This document shows, one piece after another, positions 1 to 7,757 of a stretch of DNA of 64,000 bases. How positions within the stretch are numbered: position 1 is the first letter of the stretch; the number at the start of each line of letters is the position of its first letter. The notes beneath the pieces were generated by a model, which searched no databases, was not told the DNA's origin, and was given only the letters and a program-made list of their open reading frames with translations. The translations under genes and the position numbers were made by a program. Source of the DNA: Tundrisphaera sp051175315 (lineage in GTDB: Bacteria > Planctomycetota > Planctomycetia > Isosphaerales > Isosphaeraceae); NCBI RefSeq assembly GCF_051175315.1, contig NZ_CP195100.1, positions 2,604,001 to 2,668,000 of the forward strand, given 5' to 3'.

Positions 1-472
1 CCGCGAGCACGTAGGCCCGATCGAACGGCCAGCCGCGTTCTCCCAACTCGTGGCGGAACATGAAGCGAAGGAACTGCCAGAACCCCGATGCGACCGCATA
101 CGTCGGAGTATCATAGCCCGAGGCGTATGGGTCGATGAAGTAGACGGGCCGCAGCGGCTTATCTATTGAATCGAGGGCCAGCACATAATAGTCGCCGCAC
201 CCGTCGGTCCCGAGAGGCAACCAATTTCTCTCTTTGAAGCCCGGATGGATCTCGTAGGTCTCCTTGAAATCCCTCAGGCCATAGACGCCACCAAACCCGA
301 TGCGAGGCCCATCGGTGAAGAGGAGCCAGCTCTCGACTTCGGGCGGGATTTCCACCCCATGGAGGAGGGAGAACGCCGCGATCTGACCATATCTGGCCCC
401 ATGGGGCAGGGATGTCCCGGGCTCGCGGGGGACGATTCCCGCGAGCCGAATCACCTCGTCATCGATATCCAT
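1..472 (-). CDS. SMI1/KNR4 (SUKH) family protein, partial
   Basis: The minus strand reads open from an ATG at 472 to the window edge, so the C-terminus is missing and 157 codons are visible. The translation has the SUKH fold pattern: an N-terminal helix pair, IPPEVESWLLFTDGPRIGFGGVYGL (residues about 42-66, shown here as a run with W and G landmarks), then WLPLGTDGCGDYYVL and a PVYFIDP segment. A GAGGGG Shine-Dalgarno lies before the ATG. SUKH proteins are often immunity proteins to contact-dependent or polymorphic toxins, or have housekeeping roles; no toxin gene is visible on this side. Family assignment is by motif pattern and the specific function is unknown. Confidence 0.8.
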   Translation of the reverse strand, partial: MDIDDEVIRLAGIVPREPGTSLPHGARYGQIAAFSLLHGVEIPPEVESWLLFTDGPRIGFGGVYGLRDFKETYEIHPGFKERNWLPLGTDGCGDYYVLALDSIDKPLRPVYFIDPYASGYDTPTYAVASGFWQFLRFMFRHELGERGWPFDRAYVLA

Positions 473-560
473 CGCCGCCGCTCCCCTCTGCATCGCCCGG
501 CCTCGGTCCCTCGGCATCGGCTGGGGCCAGACCCAGCCTGAGGTTGCCGGTCCTGGCCGA

Positions 561-1910
561 TCAGGCGAGGTCGAGCCCCCGCATGGTGCCGGTGGAGGAG
601 GCGAAGCGGTCGACCTCCAGGCCGAAGCGCTGGAGCATCGAGACGAACAGGTTGGGCAGGGGGTAGTTGTTGTGGGTGTCGAAGGCGAGGTGCTGGCCGT
701 GGCGGAAGCCGCCGCCGGCGAACAGGGTGGGGAGGTTGGTGGTGACGTGGGTGTTGGCGTTGCCCAGGTTGGATCCATAAAGGATCATGGTGCGGTCGAG
801 CAGGGTCTCGCCGCCTTCCTGGACCGCATCGAGTTCGGTGAACAGGTTGGCCAATAGCTTCATGTGCCATTCGTCGATGGTCTTGAGCTGGGCCAGCTTC
901 TTCTCCGACTTGCCGTGGTGCGACAGGTTGTGGTAGGCGTCGGCCGCCTTCTGGTCGCCCAGCTCGATGGCCGGCGAGTTGACGCTGTCCAGCAGGAGGG
1001 TGACGGAGCGGGTCGAGTCGGTCTCGAAGGCGAGCCGGGCCATGTCGTACATGAGCTTGACCTTGGCCATGTACTCGGCGGGGCCGGCCGGGTCGGTCGG
1101 CATGGTGGCGGAGACCTTGGGCTTGGGCTTCCTTTCCCAGTCCTGCGACATCTGCATCCGGTGTTCCAGCTCGCGGACGCTGGTGAAGTACTGGTCGAGG
1201 CGGTCGCGGTCGCGGGGGCCGACGGTGCGGCGGAGTTGCCCGGCCTGGTCGGCCACGGCGTCGAGGATGCTCTCGCCCAGCTGGAGCTTGTTGACCTGCG
1301 CGTCGACCTCGGCCTGCGTCCCCTGGACGAACATCCGGCGGAAGACGTCGGACGCCTTCTCCTCGCACGGGATCAGCACGCCGGAGCCGGTCCAGGAGAG
1401 GCTGCGCTGGCCGCGCTGGACGTTCACGCCCAGGGTCAGCGACGGGAACCGGGTGAGGTGGCCGATCCGCTCGGCGAGGAACTGGTCGAGCGAGATCGTG
1501 TTGCGGAACCCGCCGCTGCCCGGGTGCGGTGCGGCGGTCAGGAAGCAGTTATCCGCCGGGTGGCCGCCGTCGACGTCCGGATGCCACACGCCGCTGAAGA
1601 CGGTGAAGTCGTCGCGGTGCCTGGCCAGGTGCTCCAGATACGGCGAGGCGACGTAATCCCGGCCGGCCCCGGTGGGGAAGAAGTACTCGGGGACGAGGCC
1701 GAGGTTGTTGCAGATGGCCAGCATCCGCCGGGGCGTGGCGCCGGGGTCGGTGGGGGAGGTCGAGGCCGCCGCGCGGGCGAACGCGGGCGTCATGGCGTCG
1801 AGCATCGGCAGCGACAACGCGATGCCGGCGCCCCGGAGGAAGCCGCGGCGCGACAGGGCCCGGCGGGTCGAGGCGAACGGGGCGTCGGCGGATTGCGGGT
1901 CGCGGTTCAT
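561..1910 (-). CDS. DUF1552 domain exported protein
   Basis: This 449-residue protein begins at the ATG at 1910. A Tat-type signal, SRRGFLRGAG at about residues 20-29, precedes a hydrophobic stretch and an AFARA cleavage-like site. The body matches the planctomycete DUF1552 family (MLAICNNLG, YFFPTG, FSGVWHPDVDGGHP near the N-terminus; FAGGGFRHG and NLFVSMLQRFG near the C-terminus). Its start lies 13 bp after the stop of the DUF1592 gene, so the two are co-transcribed, the arrangement usual in Planctomycetes. The protein is exported, but the reaction is unknown; the pair is often thought to act in periplasmic redox or polymer breakdown (inference). An in-frame TTG further upstream is less likely because it falls inside the neighbouring gene. 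Confidence 0.88.
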   Translation of the reverse strand: MNRDPQSADAPFASTRRALSRRGFLRGAGIALSLPMLDAMTPAFARAAASTSPTDPGATPRRMLAICNNLGLVPEYFFPTGAGRDYVASPYLEHLARHRDDFTVFSGVWHPDVDGGHPADNCFLTAAPHPGSGGFRNTISLDQFLAERIGHLTRFPSLTLGVNVQRGQRSLSWTGSGVLIPCEEKASDVFRRMFVQGTQAEVDAQVNKLQLGESILDAVADQAGQLRRTVGPRDRDRLDQYFTSVRELEHRMQMSQDWERKPKPKVSATMPTDPAGPAEYMAKVKLMYDMARLAFETDSTRSVTLLLDSVNSPAIELGDQKAADAYHNLSHHGKSEKKLAQLKTIDEWHMKLLANLFTELDAVQEGGETLLDRTMILYGSNLGNANTHVTTNLPTLFAGGGFRHGQHLAFDTHNNYPLPNLFVSMLQRFGLEVDRFASSTGTMRGLDLA

Positions 1911-1923
1911 GTCCGATATCCCC

Positions 1924-4494
1924 TCACTTGTTCCGGAACAGGTCGGCCTGGATGATTTCATGGATCAGGCTGCGGACACCATAACCCTTGTCTCGGGCGC
2001 GGGCCAGGATGCGCTCGACCTCCGGGCGGTCGGCGAACCCGACCGGCGTCCCGGTGGCGTAGACGACGAACTGGCCGGCGAGGTTGCGTGCCAGTTGTTC
2101 TTCGTCGTCGGCGAGCTTCTGCTTGAGCTCGCGGATGTCGCGGAACGACCGGCCGTCGGGCAGCACGCCCCCGGCCTCGACCGGGCTGGCGTCGCGGAAG
2201 GCGAACGGCTGGCCGTTCTTGCCCCGGCCCTTCTCGGCCGGCTTGTCGGCCAGGGCCCGGTAGCGGTCGCGCCAGCCGCCCATCACGTCGAAGCTCTCCA
2301 GCGCGAACCCGGCCGGGTCGATCCGGCGGTGGCACCCCGCGCACGACTCGACGTTGCGGTGCTTGTCCAGCTGCTCGCGGATCGTGGTCGCCCCCCGGAT
2401 GTCGGGCTCCACGGCCGGGATGCCCGGCGGGGGCGGCGGCAGCGGCTGGCCCAGGATCCGCTCCATCACCCACACCCCCCGCAGGACCGGCGAGGTCGTC
2501 GTGCCGTTGGCCGTCACCATCAGGACGCTGGCCTGGGTCATCAATCCCCCGCGCGGGCTGTCCGGCGGCAGGTTGACCTTGCGGATCGCCACACCGTCGA
2601 CCGGGGGCAGGCCATAGTGGGCCGCCAGCCGCTCGTTGACCATGGCGAAGTCGGACGCGACCACGTTGCGGGCGGGCAGGTCCTCGCGGATCAGCTCGCC
2701 GAAGAACCGCCGGGTCTCCTCCAGGGCCGACTCGGTGAGCAGGTCGTCCAGGTAGTAGTCGGCGTAGAGCAGCTCGTCGGCCGCGATGCCGGGGACCTTG
2801 CGGAGGTCGATCCAGTAGTCCAGGAAGGCCTCCACGAACCGCCGCGACTTCGGGTCGTCCAGGAGCCGCTCGGCCTGGGCGCGGAGGACTTCGGGACGGC
2901 CCAGCTCGCCGCGATCGGCCAGGGCCCGCAGCTCGGCGTCGGGCTCCGAGTTGTGGAGGAAGAACGACAGGCGGGCGGCCAGGGCGTGGTCGTCGAGCCG
3001 CCCCGGCTTCTCCTCCAGGCAGACGAACTCGGGCGAGCAGAGGACCGCCGTGTATCCGGCGATCATCGCGTCGGCGAACGGCCGTCTCGACCGCAACGCC
3101 TGCTCGACGATCGGCAGGAACCGGACCTCCTCGGCCTCAGGCACCGGGCGGCGGTAGGCGCGGCGGGCGAACCGGCGGAGCAGGCGTTCGGCCTCCTTCA
3201 TCGGCTCGGCCGGGACGACCTCGACCCCGTCGCCGGACTTCCGCAGCGGCAGGTCGCCGAACAGGAGCTGGTGGCCGGGGGTCGGCCACGACTCCAGGAT
3301 CGGCCCCTCGACCTCCATCCAGCGGAAGGTCACGCCGGGGCAGCCGTCCTTCTCGGCGAGCGGGTTGATCCAGGCGGGCGGGCGCGAGCGGAACAGGCGG
3401 GCGGCGTCGGGCCGGATCGTCTCGCCCTGGAGCAGGTCGACTTCGAGTTCGTGCACGCCGGGCTCGGGGGCGGCGTCGAAGGTGCCCAGGCGCCGCAGGA
3501 GCCCGGGCGGGATCTCGCTGTAGATCGTGATCGGCTCGGGCCGGCGTCCGGCCGAGACGTTGTCCAGGTCCGGGATGTACCACCGCTTCGGGTCCAGCCC
3601 GGGGCCGACCCAGACCGACTGGGCGTTGAACCGGAGCCGGTAGCGGCCGGCTCGGGGCGCCCTGAACTCGTTGAACTTGATCTCCAGCGGCTCGTAGGTG
3701 CTGGCCACCACGCCCACGCCTTCGAGTTCGCGCGTCTCCGGGTCGTCCTTGCCGACGGTCATCGGGGCGGTGCCCGCCCGCACGTCGGGCTGGGGGGCCG
3801 AGCCCAGGGTCGGGAAGGTGGCGCGCTCGGCCCTCTGGTTGAAGACCGAGAACTTCATCTTGCCGGTGAACGACCGCTGCTGGCGGGCATAGTAGCGGAC
3901 CGTGCGGGTGGCGGGCCGCTCGACCTGATCGGCCATCACCCGCCGGAGGGCGTCGTCGGCCACGCCAAGGTAGCGGGCCATCTGGACATGGGAGACGTCC
4001 AGGGCATCGCCCGACTTGTTGAACCGGTGGGCCTCGCCGTCCTCGGGCAACGCATCCTTGATCTGGAGCCAGGGGGTGCCGAGCAGGTCGCGGAGGGCGT
4101 TCTCGTACTCGTACCGGTTGAGCCTCCGCCGCGTGGCCCGCCCCTCCTTCTCGGCCCGCTCCCGGGCCGACGCCGCGAGCGCATCGCCCAGCGACCGGGC
4201 GAAGGCGTCGATCTCGGCGTCGTGGGGCCGGCTCGACTTCTTCGGGGGCATCTCCCCCCTGGCGACGCGGTCGTGGACGGTCACCCAGCGGGCGAACGAG
4301 CCGGGGGCCGCCAGGTCGAACGCCAGGCCGGTCAGGTCGAGCCCGCCCTTCCGGGTCGCGTCGTCGTGGCACACGGCGCAGTGCTTGTCCAGGAAGTCCC
4401 GGACCACCGCGATCTCCTCGCCGCCGGCGCGCGGGCCGGCCAGGGCGAAGGCCGCCACGGCTGCGAACAGGCCACGGGCGTTGATGGTCTTCAT
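1924..4494 (-). CDS. DUF1592 domain protein with c-type haem motifs
   Basis: This 856-residue exported protein has a signal peptide at about residues 1-25, a haem-binding CAVCH at 39-43, then the usual domain chain: DUF1587 (RLNRYEYENALRDLL), DUF1595, DUF1592, DUF1588 and DUF1585, with a second CAGCH motif followed by RRIDPAGFALESFD near the C-terminus. The start is the ATG at 4494, which directly opens the signal peptide; earlier in-frame codons give an unconvincing proline-rich leader. It heads the operon with DUF1552 and has a good minus-strand promoter about 95 bp upstream. Planctomycetes carry many paralogues of this module. Periplasmic electron transfer is likely from the haem motifs; the substrate is unknown. 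Confidence 0.9.
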   Translation of the reverse strand: MKTINARGLFAAVAAFALAGPRAGGEEIAVVRDFLDKHCAVCHDDATRKGGLDLTGLAFDLAAPGSFARWVTVHDRVARGEMPPKKSSRPHDAEIDAFARSLGDALAASARERAEKEGRATRRRLNRYEYENALRDLLGTPWLQIKDALPEDGEAHRFNKSGDALDVSHVQMARYLGVADDALRRVMADQVERPATRTVRYYARQQRSFTGKMKFSVFNQRAERATFPTLGSAPQPDVRAGTAPMTVGKDDPETRELEGVGVVASTYEPLEIKFNEFRAPRAGRYRLRFNAQSVWVGPGLDPKRWYIPDLDNVSAGRRPEPITIYSEIPPGLLRRLGTFDAAPEPGVHELEVDLLQGETIRPDAARLFRSRPPAWINPLAEKDGCPGVTFRWMEVEGPILESWPTPGHQLLFGDLPLRKSGDGVEVVPAEPMKEAERLLRRFARRAYRRPVPEAEEVRFLPIVEQALRSRRPFADAMIAGYTAVLCSPEFVCLEEKPGRLDDHALAARLSFFLHNSEPDAELRALADRGELGRPEVLRAQAERLLDDPKSRRFVEAFLDYWIDLRKVPGIAADELLYADYYLDDLLTESALEETRRFFGELIREDLPARNVVASDFAMVNERLAAHYGLPPVDGVAIRKVNLPPDSPRGGLMTQASVLMVTANGTTTSPVLRGVWVMERILGQPLPPPPPGIPAVEPDIRGATTIREQLDKHRNVESCAGCHRRIDPAGFALESFDVMGGWRDRYRALADKPAEKGRGKNGQPFAFRDASPVEAGGVLPDGRSFRDIRELKQKLADDEEQLARNLAGQFVVYATGTPVGFADRPEVERILARARDKGYGVRSLIHEIIQADLFRNK

Positions 4495-4925
4495 CAAGCG
4501 GGGCGCTCCCGGCGAGGTCGGATTCGGTGGACCGATGCATCGAGGCGGGGCAGGGCAGGCGGGGACGGCCGGAGGCCGATCGGCTCGATCGTAGCCGGGC
4601 CCGCCGGCATCTTTCAAGCATTTCCTCCTCGGAATCCGGCGAATCCATCCCCCCGGGATCCCCATCGGATCGGTGCGGGATCGGCCGGATGGCCCGGCCC
4701 TTCGGCGCAGCCGGGCCCGGGGGGCCGGGGGTTCGGGGCCGTGGCGAGGGTGTCCGGGCGCATCGCCCGGCCGGTTTCGCGTCGAGCGAGGGTCATTTCA
4801 CGGCCGAGGGTGCGCCGCCGGGCGGTCCCGGCCCGCCGGAGGCCTCCGTTGCGGACCGGCCGTTGGGTTCGTTTTGACCGGCGTCGAGGCGGGCCTCGCC
4901 GAGGCCGCCACGGCCCGCGCCGGGC
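4495..4925. other. 431-bp intergenic region
   Basis: This region lies upstream of the DUF1592/DUF1552 operon. It holds the minus-strand promoter described separately and otherwise only GC-rich sequence with short overlapping frames that lack ribosome sites or family-like composition. No RNA gene or repeat was recognised. Confidence 0.6.
4588..4617 (-). promoter_or_regulatory. Sigma-70-type promoter of the DUF1592/DUF1552 operon
   Basis: On the minus strand the region reads TTGAAA (4612-4617), an 18-bp spacer, then TACGAT (4588-4593). Transcription would start about 85 nt before the DUF1592 ATG. Both hexamers are close to consensus in a very GC-rich background. Confidence 0.5.
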
Positions 4926-5864
4926 TCAGGGGGGGGGCGCCTCGGCCCGGGGGAGGGGCCGAGTTGCGGGCGTGGTCGCCTCGGCGGCGGCTCGCTTTTC
5001 GGCCTCGTGGAATTCGCGGAGGGCGCGGAACAGCCCGCGCTCGGCGGCCGCCTCGTACCGCCGGGCGAGTTGGGCCTCCCTGGACGGGTCGAACAGGGCG
5101 CGATCCGCCGCCTCGGCCCGGTCGGCCGCCTCGGCCTCGTCGTCGATCAGGGGGCGAAGCTCGCGGAGGGCCTGGACCTCGTCGTCGATCAGCGCGGCCA
5201 GCTGCTCGCGGGCCCACCGCTTGCGGGCGTTGCGGTTCAGGCCGGCGCCCTGGTCATCGCGCAGGCCGGCGAAGTGGCCCCGCAGGGCGCGGAGGATCGG
5301 GTCGAACTGGGTCGGCGGGTGCATGCCGGCGTGGCGGCCGAGCAGGTGGTCGACGTGCCGGTCGTCGTGCTCGTTCCAGGCGAGTTTGCCGGGTCGGGCT
5401 AGCTTGCCCCGGAGGACTTGCCACGCCTCGATCAGCCCGTCGATCCCCTCGGGCGTCTCCAGCAGGCGGGCGACCGCCCGGTCGGGGTCGAGTTCCAGGA
5501 TGGCGGCGTGTTCATTGACCTCGGCGCGGCGAGCGGCGTCCCGGTCCTTCAAGGCGTCGCGGACCCGGCGTGCCGTCATCGCCGCATCGTTGCGGCCGCA
5601 CTTGTCGAGCCGGGCCGACATCACGGCGATCCGCCGGATCAGGATCCGGCCCATCTCGCCGGAAGGCTTCATCTCCGCCGCGAGCCGCGAGGACAGGGCG
5701 TCGACCTCGGCGGCCTCGTCGGGCGGGAGGACCGCGCCCTCGCCGGTCATCCCGTGCTTGTAAGCATTCCGGGAGGAGATCCGCCGGCCTTCGGGGCTGG
5801 TCGGCCCGGTGCTTTTCAGGGCGTTGGCCCGGTTCGCGGCGAGTCGGGCGGGGCTGCAAGTCAT
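4926..5864 (-). CDS. NRANALKSTGP-type conserved hypothetical protein
   Basis: This 312-residue protein has an N-terminal signature, LAANRANALKSTGPTSPEG, followed by NAYKHGMTGEG at about residues 30-40. The signature recurs in large families of hypothetical proteins in Planctomycetes and some other bacteria, often in many copies per genome. The rest is helical and charged, rich in Arg, Asp and Ala, with an AEAADRAEAADRA repeat near residue 240 and no membrane segment. The ATG at 5864 is preferred over an upstream TTG. No function is established. The multi-copy, variable distribution suggests a mobile or domesticated family, which is inference. Confidence 0.75.
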   Translation of the reverse strand: MTCSPARLAANRANALKSTGPTSPEGRRISSRNAYKHGMTGEGAVLPPDEAAEVDALSSRLAAEMKPSGEMGRILIRRIAVMSARLDKCGRNDAAMTARRVRDALKDRDAARRAEVNEHAAILELDPDRAVARLLETPEGIDGLIEAWQVLRGKLARPGKLAWNEHDDRHVDHLLGRHAGMHPPTQFDPILRALRGHFAGLRDDQGAGLNRNARKRWAREQLAALIDDEVQALRELRPLIDDEAEAADRAEAADRALFDPSREAQLARRYEAAAERGLFRALREFHEAEKRAAAEATTPATRPLPRAEAPPP

Positions 5865-6019
5865 CGGTGTGGGTCCCAAGGCGGCCGTTCGATTCGGCGG
5901 GGCGCGATGGCGCGACGTCTCCTACATATTCAGGATTTCGGGGCCATTTCCGCACACTACTTTGACGATCCGCCGGATTTGGCGGGATTCGGCCGGTCGG
6001 CCCCTCGGCGAGGGCCGGT

Positions 6020-6403
6020 TCAGCGGCCGGCAACCCGCATCTTGCGGAACCGATGGAGATTCTTGCGCCGGCGGTTCGCGGGGCGGATGGCGTTGAGCAG
6101 GAGGACCGCCCCGACCAGGCCGACGCCCAGGGCGATCCGGCGGACGTGCGGGAACCCCCCGAGGTCGGAGATCGCCCAGAGGGCATTCATCCACATCCAG
6201 GCGTTCAGCGCCAGGTCGTCGTTCATCCGCTGGCCGGCCCGGCGATCCAGGGCCAGCAGGGTGGCCCCGGTCAGCAGGGTCAGCCCGGTCGCGACGTAGG
6301 CCGGCCAGGCCAGCTCGGCGAGCCAGAGCCCGTCCATGGCGAACCAGGCGACCGAGTTGACGGGGTCGACGACCCTCCGGGAGAACCGCGCGGCCTGCTT
6401 CAT
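6020..6403 (-). CDS. Small membrane protein
   Basis: This 127-residue protein has about three hydrophobic segments: residues 18-50 (PVNSVAWFAMDG through LTLLTGATLLAL), 68-82 (AWMWMNALWAISDLG) and 88-105 (RIALGVGLVGAVLLLNAI), with a basic C-terminus. It was not assigned to a named family. The start is the ATG at 6403, 63 bp after the stop of the acyl-ACP desaturase gene on the same strand, so it may be co-transcribed with it. Confidence 0.7.
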   Translation of the reverse strand: MKQAARFSRRVVDPVNSVAWFAMDGLWLAELAWPAYVATGLTLLTGATLLALDRRAGQRMNDDLALNAWMWMNALWAISDLGGFPHVRRIALGVGLVGAVLLLNAIRPANRRRKNLHRFRKMRVAGR

Positions 6404-6466
6404 GATCGCTCCGATGCCTGGGCCGGGGGCCGCGACGGGCCCCCGGGTTTCGCCTTCGTCCCGGGA

Positions 6467-7495
6467 TCAGGCCGCGCTGGCGCCTCGCCCCCTGGACCCG
6501 CCGATCGGGCCGAGGGTGGGGCGGCGGAGCCAGGCGAACTCGGCGGCCGGCTGGCGGGTGAGGTTCGCGGCGATCTCGTCGGCGTGGAGTTCGTAGCGGG
6601 CCGCCTGCTGGCAGAGGTAATCCTGGGCCCGCGCCGCCTTGCCCGAGACCGACAGGTCGGCGATCCGCCAGGTTTTGGTCAGGTGGCCGATGATCCGGGC
6701 GTAGTCGTGCACGGTGTAGGCGCCCAGGCGCTGGGAGACGGCGGCGAACTGGTCGTAGAGGTCGGGGGTGCGGCCGTCGGCCATGTTCTGGCCGGGCATG
6801 GTGATCACGCCCCGGAGCAGCGAGCGGAAGGCGAGCAGGCCGCCTTCGGGATCCTGCTCCATGACCTGCCCGACCACCTTGGTGTAGAACGACTCGTGGC
6901 GGGACTCGTCGCCGGCGATCCGTCGGCAGATCCGCGACAGGGCGTCGTCCCCCTGGGAGGCCGCGAGCTTCGCCACGTTGGTGTGGCTGATCCGGGTGGC
7001 CCTCTCCTGGAACGAGGCGTACATCAGGCCGGCGTAGGCGTCGGATTCGCTGTGGGGATCGAAACCGCCCCGGATCGGGTTGAAGCCGTTCTTGATCAGG
7101 TGGTGGATCGTCTGCTCGATGCTCCGCATGTCGACGCGGCCGGTCAGGCGGAGGTAGGCGTTGAGGAGGTCGCCGTGGCGATTCTCCTCGGCCGTCCAGC
7201 CCCGGAGCCAGCGGTTCCAGGGGGCGTCGCCGGTCCCGGTCGAGTCCTTGACGATCTGGTTGAGCGAGATCGCGTAGTTGGGCAGGGCTTCCTCGGTGAC
7301 CATGTTGCCGACCAGGACCACCAGCACGTCGTCGGAGAGCATGGCGGACGACTCGCGGAACCCTGCGACCCGCTCGGCCCAGTCCCCGGCCGAGAGGTCG
7401 GGCAGGAAGTCGGTCGGTTGCCAGGCCTTGTCCGCGTCGGCCAGGAGGCCGAGGTTCTCGCCCACGAATCCCGACAGGCCCTTGATCACGTCCAT
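6467..7495 (-). CDS. Acyl-ACP desaturase (stearoyl-ACP 9-desaturase family)
   Basis: The soluble di-iron desaturase introduces a double bond into an acyl chain bound to acyl carrier protein, using oxygen and reduced ferredoxin. The 342 residues carry both family iron-binding repeats: EENRHG at 103-108 and DESRHE at 196-201, with the earlier conserved TEEALP near 67. The length fits bacterial DesA-type members. The ATG at 7495 is followed by a family-like N-terminus. It is transcribed away from the large DUF4175-like gene, so the 262-bp gap between them holds divergent promoters. A role in making unsaturated membrane lipids is expected for the family. Confidence 0.9.
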   Translation of the reverse strand: MDVIKGLSGFVGENLGLLADADKAWQPTDFLPDLSAGDWAERVAGFRESSAMLSDDVLVVLVGNMVTEEALPNYAISLNQIVKDSTGTGDAPWNRWLRGWTAEENRHGDLLNAYLRLTGRVDMRSIEQTIHHLIKNGFNPIRGGFDPHSESDAYAGLMYASFQERATRISHTNVAKLAASQGDDALSRICRRIAGDESRHESFYTKVVGQVMEQDPEGGLLAFRSLLRGVITMPGQNMADGRTPDLYDQFAAVSQRLGAYTVHDYARIIGHLTKTWRIADLSVSGKAARAQDYLCQQAARYELHADEIAANLTRQPAAEFAWLRRPTLGPIGGSRGRGASAA

Positions 7496-7757
7496 GATGG
7501 CGATTCCTCACCCGCTGCGTTGAGACGTCCCTACTTTGGATTGCACGCCGTCGATCATTCCGGGTCGCGTCGACCCGCAACTCCACCAGGGATCGTCGGG
7601 ACGGCCCGGGGGCTTGAGCGGGGGCCAGTCCGTCCCCGCGGATTGCCCGGCCGGGTGCCGGTCGTGCCGGATGCGAGGCCGCGGGCCTTGAAGTGCGGCC
7701 GGGGAATGCCGACGATGGCGGCGAAGCACGCCCAGCCAGCCCCGCGGAGGATCGCCG

